Shown here: positions 17,147-24,900 of the stretch, one piece after another
How the letters are laid out: each line of letters starts with the position of its first letter
How positions within the stretch are numbered: the first letter of the stretch is position 1
Source of the DNA: Candidatus Omnitrophota bacterium
GTDB taxonomy: Bacteria > Omnitrophota > Gorgyraeia > Zapsychrales > Zapsychraceae
DNA: 44,242 nt
NCBI GenBank assembly: GCA_015233115.1
Contig: JADFYJ010000019.1
Span: forward strand, 1 to 44,242
Direction of reading: 5' to 3'
Notes under the pieces: generated by a model
What the model was told of the DNA's origin: nothing
The model's input: only the letters and a program-made list of their open reading frames with translations
The model's database searches: none
Position numbers and translations under genes: made by a program

Positions 17147-17174
17147 ACTGGTGATAATGTATATTATAATAAGT
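17147..17174. other. dif-like site between the two recombinase genes, core TGTATA
   Basis: Left arm ACTGGTGATAA, core TGTATA, right arm TTATAATAAGT. E. coli dif has the same core and the same ATAA/TTAT arm ends. It lies in the recombinase intergenic region, upstream of both genes. Confidence 0.8.
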
Positions 17175-17209
17175 TAATAAAGTTTGATTTTTTTAATAAA
17201 TTTTCGAGG

Positions 17210-17215
17210 TATAAT
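17210..17215 (+). promoter_or_regulatory. -10 element for recombinase 2
   Basis: A perfect TATAAT stands 22 bases before ATG 17237. The -35 is poor (TTGATT at 17184, spacer 20). The dif-like site lies just upstream, so recombinase binding could affect expression. Confidence 0.45.
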
Positions 17216-17236
17216 ATAACGAAACCCCGAGCAAAT

Positions 17237-18181
17237 ATGCTTAAAAATGCCCCTACAGCCCCGAACTTAGCTCTCTTAAGCCATGACCTAGTCAAATATT
17301 GGCTTAAGAACATCAATTCCGCGGCCTCAAGAAGCAGCAAACAAACGGATCTGATTCAGTTTTTTTCTTATACTAAAGTCAAATCTATTGATGATTTTAA
17401 AAATATTAAACGATCAGACATCATCGATTGGCGCGATTATTTGATTGGAGATAAAAAAAATCCTCGGTATGCACCGCGGACGGTTAAGCGAAGGATATCA
17501 ACTATCTCAAAATTTTTCGAATATCTTTGTGATCAAAAACTTGTCGAAACAAATGTTGTCCTTGGTGTTCAGCGGCCCAAATTAACAACAAGCGAAGGAG
17601 CAACGTCAATTATCAGCGATCGTCAAGCTAAAGACCTGCTGGATGCTCCAGATCCAACCACAATAAAAGGAAAACGTGATCGAGCGATCTTAGCGACATT
17701 TTTATATCATGCTTTAAGACGCTCCGAGTTATGTAAACTACAGGTTAAAGACATTCAGGAACGTGAAGGCATAAAACATTTCAAAATTTATGGGAAAGGT
17801 TCTAAGGAAAGATATGTCCCCGTCCACCCGACGGCGCTTACCCGAATTGCCGACTATTTAGAAACCGCTGGTCATAAAAATGAAAAAGAATTCGCGCTCT
17901 TTAGGCCTTTAAGCAGAAACATTCCATATCCAAGTAAAGGCCTCTCTCCTATCGCTGTTTATGATTTAGTTAAACACTATGGCATGAGAGTCGGGATTGA
18001 TGTTTCGAATATCTCTCCCCACTCTCTTCGAGCGACGGCCGCGACAAACACGTTATTGAATGGTGAAGATCTAAGGAAGGTCCAGCAATGGCTGGGGCAT
18101 GCGAATATTCAGACTACTGCGATGTATGACAAGCGGGACAACCGGCCGGAGGATTCCCCGACGTATCGGGTGAGGTATTAG
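17237..18181 (+). CDS. Xer-like tyrosine recombinase 2
   Basis: The protein has 314 residues from ATG 17237. The frame is open back to a TTG at 17114, but that extension would run through the dif-like site and promoter, so the later start is chosen. Catalytic residues are R161 (ALRRSE), K187 (YGKGSK), H262/R265 (HSLRAT), H288 (LGHANIQTT) and Y297. It is clearly paralogous to recombinase 1, especially in the C-terminal half (MYDKR, DSPT). A pair of different recombinases with one site between them parallels the XerC/XerD/dif division of labour. Confidence 0.9.
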   Translation: MLKNAPTAPNLALLSHDLVKYWLKNINSAASRSSKQTDLIQFFSYTKVKSIDDFKNIKRSDIIDWRDYLIGDKKNPRYAPRTVKRRISTISKFFEYLCDQKLVETNVVLGVQRPKLTTSEGATSIISDRQAKDLLDAPDPTTIKGKRDRAILATFLYHALRRSELCKLQVKDIQEREGIKHFKIYGKGSKERYVPVHPTALTRIADYLETAGHKNEKEFALFRPLSRNIPYPSKGLSPIAVYDLVKHYGMRVGIDVSNISPHSLRATAATNTLLNGEDLRKVQQWLGHANIQTTAMYDKRDNRPEDSPTYRVRY

Positions 18182-18194
18182 CTCTTTGGTTTGT

Positions 18195-18608
18195 TTATTT
18201 TTTTGAGGGAAGATCCTTAGTGCTCTTTCTAGCATATATTGGGACACTCGCTTCAACCCTTCCATCGACCACGATATCAACAACGTATTCACCTTCTTTT
18301 GGAAAAACAACACTTTGCCCATTTAACGCAAAAGAAAAAGAAGGTTTTGAAGATGATTCATTTAAAGCATTAACTGGGATATTTAAATCTACGTTCAATA
18401 ACTTTTTCCCGTCAGCATCTGAGAGAGAGAGAATTAATTTATGTGCACCTCCTTCTGCTCTTTCAAAAAGTAACCGTAAGGCAATACTCAATCTTGGCAT
18501 TTGGTAAGGAAACTGTGGAGCATTAATCGTGTCAAATGTTCTACAAAGGGATAAACACCCATTCTCCACCCAAGCATGCTCAGCTACAGCGGCTATTAAA
18601 ATTTTCAT
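18195..18608 (-). CDS. DUF6941-like protein of unknown function
   Basis: This 137-residue soluble beta-rich protein follows the pattern of the DUF6941 family as I recall it (a short N-terminal strand, CLSLCRTFDTINAPQFP, then a beta sandwich ending in EGEYVVDIVVDGR). AAGGAGAG precedes the ATG. It is convergent with recombinase 2 with a 13-base gap. Function is not known to me. Confidence 0.6.
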   Translation of the reverse strand: MKILIAAVAEHAWVENGCLSLCRTFDTINAPQFPYQMPRLSIALRLLFERAEGGAHKLILSLSDADGKKLLNVDLNIPVNALNESSSKPSFSFALNGQSVVFPKEGEYVVDIVVDGRVEASVPIYARKSTKDLPSKK

Positions 18609-18719
18609 TAAAACTCTCCTTGGTTAACAAATACCCACAGACGCTATATCACATACGGTCACGACTCTTAGTTAAAAGCCTTTTTTCGGGGATCAGTAGT
18701 CTGTAGTTGTCTTTGGGTG

Positions 18720-19190
18720 TTATTTGTTGCCATTTACAAAACGGTTGTCCCCTTGCCGAGATGAAGAGAGAAAACCTTCCTCCGCATTGTTTTGTACCAA
18801 ATTAACCGAAAAGTTGTGAGAATAAATATTTGTAATGCGCCTTAATTTTTCTTCTGCTTCCGCACCAGAAAGTTTTGCAACAACATACTGATTTAAGGAA
18901 ACGCCTTCTTTCGCAGCAACCTCAGCCAACCTCCGGTGTAATGACTTCGGAATACGAATGCGAAACTGACCGCTATACGTCTCCGCCACATCAGGATCTG
19001 GCAATTGCTCTCCCGTTTCTTGGAATGTCTTTAAGAAGGCCTGAATCGCAACGGAAGCTTCATGGAGCGCTTCTTCTTTCGTATCGCCAAACGCCATAAG
19101 TCCGTTGAAAACTGGCGATGTAGCAACAAAAGATTTGTCTTCCTCACTCCAAACAATATTAAGAGAGTATTTTTCTATATTATTATCCAT
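18720..19190 (-). CDS. hicB: HicB antitoxin
   Basis: The protein has 156 residues: an N-terminal partial RNase-H-like fold (YSLNIVWSEEDKSFVATSP, GDTKEEALHEA) and a ribbon-helix-helix/arc-like segment (FRIRIPKSLHRRLAEVAAKE, then GVSLNQYV) as in the long HicB class. It overlaps hicA by 8 bases. About 35 C-terminal residues beyond the DNA-binding part are of unknown role. Confidence 0.9.
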   Translation of the reverse strand: MDNNIEKYSLNIVWSEEDKSFVATSPVFNGLMAFGDTKEEALHEASVAIQAFLKTFQETGEQLPDPDVAETYSGQFRIRIPKSLHRRLAEVAAKEGVSLNQYVVAKLSGAEAEEKLRRITNIYSHNFSVNLVQNNAEEGFLSSSRQGDNRFVNGNK

Positions 19191-19476
19191 TTTCGCCCCC
19201 TCCTTCTTTTATCTTCTCCAACAAATCGTAACAATCTATAATTTCTAAAACTTTCCTTACTTGATATGGTTTTGCTTTCCCATCTTTAAATTTTTGAACA
19301 TTCAACATGCTATCAGTTATATTTTTTATTTCTGAATGTTTGTAAATAACGTGGGAAGAACCTCCCCCCGCGCGAAGAACATACCCTATTTTTTCAATAA
19401 GAAAACATAGATCATCAAAAGAAACATTCGCTTGTGAGTTTTGTGCTTGAAAATAAATTTTGGACTCTCTTTTCAT
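19183..19476 (-). CDS. hicA: HicA toxin (mRNA interferase)
   Basis: The protein has 97 residues with a double-stranded-RNA-binding-like fold. The catalytic His is H42 in GGGSSHVIYKH, the HicA signature. The N-terminus is a little longer than minimal HicA proteins. GAGGTGATGA precedes the ATG. It is first in the hicAB operon, just after its promoter/operator. Confidence 0.85.
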   Translation of the reverse strand: MKRESKIYFQAQNSQANVSFDDLCFLIEKIGYVLRAGGGSSHVIYKHSEIKNITDSMLNVQKFKDGKAKPYQVRKVLEIIDCYDLLEKIKEGGGENG

Positions 19477-19489
19477 TCATCACCTCAAA

Positions 19490-19549
19490 GGTACCATATA
19501 TGGAACCATTTTGCAAGTAAAATGATACCACAGGCGGTTCCATTGTCAA
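19490..19549 (-). promoter_or_regulatory. hicAB promoter and operator
   Basis: On the minus strand TTGACA (19549-19544) and TATCAT (19527-19522) are 16 bp apart. Near-palindromic GGTACC and GGTTCC elements recur, including an imperfect 18-bp inverted repeat at 19490-19507. These are likely HicB sites. Confidence 0.65.
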
Positions 19550-19600
19550 CAAAAAATATTCGCCTTGGCGGGACAACTTCTTTCAGTTTAGGGAGCCTTA

Positions 19601-19640
19601 AATAAAAAACCATCGCAGAACGTTACCCAAGCGAAGGTTT
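19601..19640 (-). terminator. Minus-strand terminator
   Basis: Read on the minus strand, AAACCTTCGC pairs with GCGATGGTTT (one mismatch), followed by TTTTATTT. It could end the YHS-gene transcript, which would then cross the dif-like site. Confidence 0.55.
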
Positions 19641-19648
19641 AAACTCTT

Positions 19649-19676
19649 AATCATCATAATAACCGTTTTGATAAGC
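19649..19676. other. dif-like site, core TAACCG
   Basis: Left arm AATCATCATAA, core TAACCG, right arm TTTTGATAAGC. The right arm matches those at 28647 and 29406. Confidence 0.7.
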
Positions 19677-19730
19677 AGATCCCCCAGACGAGCTATTAGT
19701 TGTGCTTGCTTTTTCGTGGGAAGATCACCT

Positions 19731-19871
19731 TTAACTTACATATAGTTCCGCATCTGCCTCAAATTTCTTTTTACATCGGTAAGAACACAGCTTATATTGT
19801 TTCCCTTTATGTGTAACAACCTTTTTAGGATTAACCTTCAAACCACATACCACGCATCTTTCATCCGCCAT
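19731..19871 (-). CDS. Small YHS-domain zinc/metal-binding protein
   Basis: This 46-residue ORF starts MADERCVVCGLKVNPKK and continues to KQYKLCSYRCKKKFEADAELY. This is a YHS-domain pattern: a CxxC pair, a central strand, CSxxCKxKFE and a final Tyr. YHS domains bind metal and occur in metal transporters, mercury proteins and stand-alone forms. GAGGAAAT precedes the ATG. It is the last gene of a short minus-strand group. Confidence 0.75.
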   Translation of the reverse strand: MADERCVVCGLKVNPKKVVTHKGKQYKLCSYRCKKKFEADAELYVS

Positions 19872-19918
19872 ATTTCCTCAATTCCCCGTCGCCCATACAA
19901 CTATTAATTGCGGTTTGC

Positions 19919-20056
19919 TCACCATGTTCGTTTCGTCTTTGAATGCGCAATTTCATTGAAACTCCAATCCTTCTCTTTCTTCTGGGGAGCAGCGCCTGTT
20001 GTCTCACTTTGGCGGGCATTGATCTTCTGCCTTGGTTTCTTACCTGACTTTCCCAT
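19919..20056 (-). CDS. Small basic hypothetical protein
   Basis: The product has 45 residues beginning MGKSGKKPRQKINARQ, with a lysine/arginine-rich disordered start and a C-terminal DWSFNEIAHSK. The ATG at 20056 has GGAGGG in front. The frame stays open to 20188, giving an alternative 89-residue form that would follow the upstream gene directly. No family is recognised. Confidence 0.4.
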   Translation of the reverse strand: MGKSGKKPRQKINARQSETTGAAPQKKEKDWSFNEIAHSKTKRTW

Positions 20057-20187
20057 AACACCCTCCATTTTTAATAACAATATACTGCCCTGACTAACTC
20101 GATCAGCCCGACCGTACACCATGACCACTTTTTCGGGGGAAGAACAAAATGTAAAGACCCTATACGCTCTCGTTTCGCCCACCATCA

Positions 20188-20634
20188 CTACAGCATATTT
20201 TCTATAGAAGCCCTTTTAGCGGCATACGCTTTACCCAAACCGTTTTCAATGGCCAGATCACAAAAAGAAAGAGCCGATTCATATTCACCCGCTTCGACAG
20301 AGATCGATATTCCCCGTTCGATAAAACGGAGTGAGGGCAGGTATTCTGTTAATTGGCGGGTATTTTTTCCCCGCGCTTCCTCCAAATATTCGCCGGCACG
20401 GTCTACCGCTTGTCGGCATAAGACAAGATCGTCGACCTGATAGGCGTCTTCGGCCAAAAGATCATAGATGAAAAACTTCACCGCGTTGGGGATCGAGTTA
20501 AACTTTTCGAGAAAATTCAGCAGATACCGTTTCCCGTTCTCCCTGCCGCCAATCAGTGCTTCGCGATGCCCTGCAAAAACATTTTCCAATATTTCATCCG
20601 GTTTTTTAACAGGCGGCCTTCGTCGATCCGACAT
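20188..20634 (-). CDS. Hypothetical helical-repeat (TPR-like) protein
   Basis: This 148-residue, almost wholly helical protein has EYESALSFCDLAIENGLGKAYAAKR at the end, resembling a TPR pair. The start ATG has AAGGGAAG in front and lies 7 bases from the dif-like site at 20642. No family is recognised. It leads a group with two small genes. Confidence 0.6.
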   Translation of the reverse strand: MSDRRRPPVKKPDEILENVFAGHREALIGGRENGKRYLLNFLEKFNSIPNAVKFFIYDLLAEDAYQVDDLVLCRQAVDRAGEYLEEARGKNTRQLTEYLPSLRFIERGISISVEAGEYESALSFCDLAIENGLGKAYAAKRASIENML

Positions 20635-20641
20635 GATCTTC

Positions 20642-20669
20642 CCTTATCATAATCACCGTTTAATAACCT
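20642..20669. other. dif-like site, core TCACCG
   Basis: Left arm CCTTATCATAA, core TCACCG, right arm TTTAATAACCT. It lies directly upstream of the 148-residue ORF. Confidence 0.65.
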
Positions 20670-20805
20670 ATTTTTCCGTCGGAAAAGAAAAACCCGTGCC
20701 CAGCATTTGCCAAGCGACGGTTTAAATTTTTTTCAATAACGTCTATTACGAACATAATTCACTATGTCCCATTATAAATGTCAATTTCAATGTTAACCGT
20801 CCGCC

Positions 20806-21072
20806 CTACCCCCTGTTTAATTTTTTGTAAACTTCGTCATCGTTACGTTTATCAACCAGCGCAATTTTAAGAGTGTTTTGTTCAACCCTATACACGATTC
20901 GGTATTCTCCAATATCCGCCCGCCAATAAGGATACCCGTGTAACGGTTTGGCGTCCCCTGGTTTTGGATCTTCCATGAGCGAGAAGATCTTCTTAACAAC
21001 CTGACGGAATTGTTTGGGGTCTAATTGGCCTAGAAAATTCTTTGCTTGATGTGTAAGGTCAAGAGAAAGCAT
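20806..21072 (-). CDS. relE: RelE/ParE-family toxin
   Basis: The protein has 88 residues. FLGQLDPKQFRQVVKKIFSL, then KPLHGYPYWRADIGEYRIVY, and a final LVDKRNDDEVYKKL are diagnostic of RelE. The start codon follows the antitoxin stop by one base. Ribosome-dependent mRNA cleavage is the known activity of the family. Confidence 0.9.
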   Translation of the reverse strand: MLSLDLTHQAKNFLGQLDPKQFRQVVKKIFSLMEDPKPGDAKPLHGYPYWRADIGEYRIVYRVEQNTLKIALVDKRNDDEVYKKLNRG

Positions 21073-21073
21073 T

Positions 21074-21310
21074 TTATTTGGACTTTAAAAACTCGGCGGA
21101 TTCTTTCTTCCCGATGTAACCTGTCTTCTCTGCTTTACTGGCCTTTTGAGCCCAGTAAGCATCTTCTAACGAAGTCAATCTTTCGTATTCTTTAGCAGAA
21201 ACCATGACCGCAACCGATCGTCCGGTTTTTTCAATAAACACGGGCCCTGAAATAGACTCTTCTAAATATTGCCCAAAATGATTTTTAATTTCAGTAGCTG
21301 TTATTTTCAT
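21074..21310 (-). CDS. Phd/YefM-type antitoxin
   Basis: The protein has 78 residues from the ATG at 21310 (GGGAGG upstream). The open frame to 21361 covers the promoter and is not used. ITATEIKNHFGQYLEES and VAVMVSAKEYERL are Phd/YefM hallmarks. It is first in the operon and the likely autorepressor. Confidence 0.9.
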   Translation of the reverse strand: MKITATEIKNHFGQYLEESISGPVFIEKTGRSVAVMVSAKEYERLTSLEDAYWAQKASKAEKTGYIGKKESAEFLKSK

Positions 21311-21332
21311 ATTTTTCTTACCTCCCGCAACA

Positions 21333-21361
21333 AGTATAGCTAAATTAGCTAAATTAGTCAA
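21333..21361 (-). promoter_or_regulatory. phd-relE promoter with direct-repeat operator
   Basis: On the minus strand TTGACT (21361-21356) and TATACT (21338-21333) are exactly 17 bp apart; the spacer is a direct repeat AATTTAGCT-AATTTAGC. Confidence 0.75.
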
Positions 21362-21389
21362 TATGATTAAATTGGGCTTTCTTTACTCT

Positions 21390-21417
21390 AATTCTCATAA
21401 TCTCAGAACTATGTTGG
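21390..21417. other. dif-like site with degenerate right arm, core TCTCAG
   Basis: Left arm AATTCTCATAA, core TCTCAG, right arm AACTATGTTGG. The left arm end plus core (CATAATCTCAG) is identical to the 21767 site, but the right arm lacks the leading TT. The stop codon of the next ORF lies inside it. Confidence 0.55.
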
Positions 21418-21735
21418 CTTTTGGACAACCGCGCGGCCATGCACACGCACCTGACCTCGCAGTGCAGCATACCCAGCCAGTTTCCTGGATAATGCCGACA
21501 GCATGTCCCTCTTCTTCACCGAAGTCGTCCTCTTAGTCGCCACCGAAAGAGCTTTCAAGCAGGGCGCAAAATCCTCAAAGGCAAAATGAACTTTTCTCCC
21601 ATCCCCGTCATCACCAGCCTTACATAAAGCAAGCACCACGCCCGTATCCGACGTCGCGGCCTTAAACAAGAGCCAGTATTCCTCGAAGGTTAGTGTAAAT
21701 GTAATACCGGGTTTTATTGCCTTTTTACTCATCAT
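21409..21735 (-). CDS. Hypothetical protein in a single-gene dif-like module
   Basis: This 108-residue basic protein has no family I recognise. The N-terminal half is FTLTFEEYWLLFKAA; the end is RVHGRAVVQKPT. There is no good ribosome site. A 16-codon ORF that starts at the ATG contributed by the dif-like site (21776) overlaps the start codon, so translation could be coupled. The gene is flanked by two sites with core TCTCAG. Confidence 0.5.
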   Translation of the reverse strand: MMSKKAIKPGITFTLTFEEYWLLFKAATSDTGVVLALCKAGDDGDGRKVHFAFEDFAPCLKALSVATKRTTSVKKRDMLSALSRKLAGYAALRGQVRVHGRAVVQKPT

Positions 21736-21747
21736 GCCCTGCTTGCC

Positions 21748-21900
21748 CTAACATGTTCCAACTCTGACTTTCCATAATCTCAGTTTTGTTAATCTTTTTG
21801 ATCCATTTTTCCCAATTATCAAAGAAAGATCTACTTCCAGATAAATTGAAAAGCCTTTGAGTAGGTGATAATTTTCAATTTTAATTTTAAATATTTTCAT
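21748..21900 (-). pseudogene. Truncated N-terminus of a RecF/SMC-like AAA ATPase
   Basis: Eight bases after the methylase stop, an ORF of 50 codons starts MKIFKIKIENYHLLKGFS and reaches VDLSLIIGKNGS, the classic opening of RecF/OLD/SMC-type ATPases. The next residues should be GKS of Walker A. Instead the frame runs into the dif-like site at 21767-21794 and ends after 15 unrelated codons. It is the third gene of the helicase-methylase operon, cut off at the site. Confidence 0.7.
21767..21794. other. dif-like site, core TCTCAG
   Basis: Left arm ACTTTCCATAA, core TCTCAG, right arm TTTTGTTAATC. It marks the break of the ATPase gene. Confidence 0.75.
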
Positions 21901-21908
21901 TTCTGATT

Positions 21909-24900
21909 TTAACCATTCCTCACGATTTTCTTTTCTTCTTCGGTTAAACCATAAAGATTAAATATCATTTCATTAATTCTATTTTCATAGACTGCAATAT
22001 CGACATCAAAATCTTTTTCTCTAACTTTTATTATATTTGTGACCATTTGAACAAAAGTTTTTTGATCTTTTTCTGGTATAACTTTAATAGGTATTTTTTT
22101 TAAGTCAGAAACTAAAACCTTAGGAAATAATTTCTTCTGTGATTTAGGATTTCTTTTATGATGAAGCCAAGTAATTAAAAAGGAATTTATAAAAGCGAGA
22201 ATATAATAGGGGTGTAATGAAGTTTCTTTTAATTTGATAGGAATAACGTCTCTGCTATGGTAAAGCTCAGCGTCACAGTAAGCCGCGACAATCTCTTTTT
22301 TCTTTCCACCTGTTATTTCCTGAACCAAAATTCTTTTCCCAACAAAATTATTTGGATCTCTCGAAGCAGCTAACCAGCTTCCATATTTAATCCACCGATC
22401 GCCTTTGAAATCTATACAGTATTTCTTTAAATCCCTACCGATTATTTCTGGCTTCCATTCCTGAGATAATTTAACGTTAGAATGATATGGTTTTTCTTCA
22501 ACCGTCTTTTTTGTATGTGTCCCACCTTCGGGTTTTACACCTTTTCCAACCTCATAGGGGTTATATCCTGAACATGGTTTAGAAAAGTCTTCTAAGGGAG
22601 ACGATTGATCCCAAATTTTCTGTATTATATTTGTGTCTGAATTATTTTCAAAAACTCCGATAAAATAATCGTTATTAATAAATTTCATTCTTGAATAGTC
22701 TACTAGCTTTACTGGAGTACTTGGAAAATTTTCAAGAGCATCAAAAACTTTAACATTAATAATGTCACAAGGGTTTCTTTGTATAAGCGAAATCAAATTA
22801 TTAACATCTGCGCCCATAAATATTTTTCCATCAAACCAACATATCTCTGAAATGTAATATTCATCCAGAATAAATTTTCTTAAAGCTTTAGCAGATGGAA
22901 TAGTCAACCATGTAACAGGAGCAATAAAAGACAAAACCCCTTTACCCGTAATCAATTTAATTGCCTTCTCATAAAAAAGTAGGTAGTGATCAAAACTTCC
23001 TTTTATCGTCTTAAAACTTTTTTTATAGGAATCTTTCAATTCTTTAGTATGTATCTGATGAAACCCATACGGCGGATTACCGATGACCACATCAAACCCT
23101 CCCTTTTCCTTAAACACTTCGCCGAAGTGCAGTTTCCATAAAAAGAATGGTTTGATATTGGCCTTTTTATGCTGACGAATACGTGTTAAAGCGTCTTCTT
23201 TATTTTGTTCTTTAAGCGTTGTTTCGATTAAATCCCATTCCAGTTCTTCAATGCGTTTTTTAAGCTGTTCTTTGCGGGTTTTGCTGACAGCGGAAGGAAA
23301 TTCGTCGTATAAACTTTGTAGTTCCTTGCGTCTTTCTTTTGCTTCATTTTGCATCTCAAAAAATGACAATTCATCATCCGCAACCAAAGAAGGCTGTTTT
23401 AACTTTTTAATTCTCTTATCAATTTTCCTAAGTTGCTCATCAAATAACTTTCGCTTATCCTTCGTCAGATTATTCTTTTCATTTAACAAAAACATTTCTT
23501 TACCCAATACGTCACGCTCTTTTTCAAGACGTTCAATATGCTTATGATTATCCAGCGCATCCTCGATCAATGATTCATCAAACAACTTAATTCCTTCAAA
23601 TTCTTCCAGAAGGCTGTTACCCTGCATGATCTTGTAATCCAAATTGGGCAATGGCTTGATTTCTTCCGTGTCCTCTTCATCCACAACCAAGGAAAGCCAT
23701 AGCCGCAGTTTAGCAATTTCAACCGCACCGGGGTCAATATCAACCCCGTAAAGGGAATGCCCGATAGCCTGAAGTTTAAAGTCATAGAGTGTTCGATCGC
23801 GTTTTGTAGAAAGATAATTAGTAAGGATATTGCGGGCACGAAAAATTTCATTCATCATGCCAACCAAAAACGCGCCAGAACCCACCGCTGGATCGCACAC
23901 CCGCACATCAGAGAGTTTTTGATCAATTTCTTTCGCGTTCGCGCGAATTGTCTCGCCAATGGCATGACGGTAATCACGGGTTTCTTTTCCTTCTTTAATG
24001 ATGCGCGCTTCATGTTCAATAATCATTTCACCGTGGCGAATAAATTCTTCCAGCTCTTTCCTGTTCACTTTCTCGCCACATTCGGTTGCCAGATAATTGA
24101 TCAAACTTTCCTGGCACATGTAATGCACAATTTGACGGGGCGTATAAAACGCGCCTTTGGATTTGCGATCTTTGACGCCCAAAAGATTTTCAAAAACTTT
24201 ACCGAGCATTTCAGGGTCAACGGCAACTTCTTTTTCCAACGGCTCATCTTCTTTAACCGTGAAATTAAAACGGTCAAAGACATCCAACACCCCTGTGCCA
24301 ATATCGCCTTGTTTGGTTTTTGTTTTATTTGAGAATAATTCGTTATCGAGAAGAATATCAGTCGTTTGCCATGAGTAGCCATTTAACGGTTCAAATAACC
24401 CTCCGTTAAGAAACGGAATGCGACATTGGAATTTATCCCAATACGCGTTCTGCCCCCTATCAGTTGCCAAAGCTTCGTAAAATAACGGTTCAAGCACGTC
24501 GTTAAAGAAGTTCTTATAATCAACGATTTCTTTATTAAATAACCGACGCAAAAAATCCTTATGCCCGGTTCCCCAAGATTCCCCCTTATCAGCGCCAAAC
24601 CAACCTTTTTTCTGTAGAAAATAAAGAAAAACAATCTGCCCAAGAAGTTTTTTGGCAAAATCAACCGTATCAACCCCGCACCGTTCGAAATCCGCTTTAA
24701 TTTTGGTATCGTTCTCAACATTGGCATCCAGAGATTCTTTAATTAGTAAATAAAGCTCGCGATAACGTTCAAAGAATTCTTGCGAAACCTTTTCGATATA
24801 AAATACTTCTTCAATATCTTTAAATGAAGGCTGATTAACATCCTGAGACAGAAGAGCAACCAATTGACGCTGGGCAGTGTGACTGTTTTCATGCTCACCG

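Noticed and set aside
17114-17236. N-terminal extension of recombinase 2
   Set aside because: It would translate the dif-like site and the TATAAT element; ATG 17237 gives a normal Xer length.
18609-18719. A dif-like site between the DUF6941-like gene and hicB
   Set aside because: The best match (ATATCACA, then ACGACTC) lacks ATAA at the arm end and TT after the core.
20730-20765. GAACATA-ATTCAC-TATGTCC as another recombination site
   Set aside because: The arms are spaced two bases too close for the dif layout; it is more like an operator or chance palindrome.
23757-24332. 191-codon plus-strand ORF
   Set aside because: Antisense to the methylase N-terminal and motif I region; composition is that of a shadow frame.
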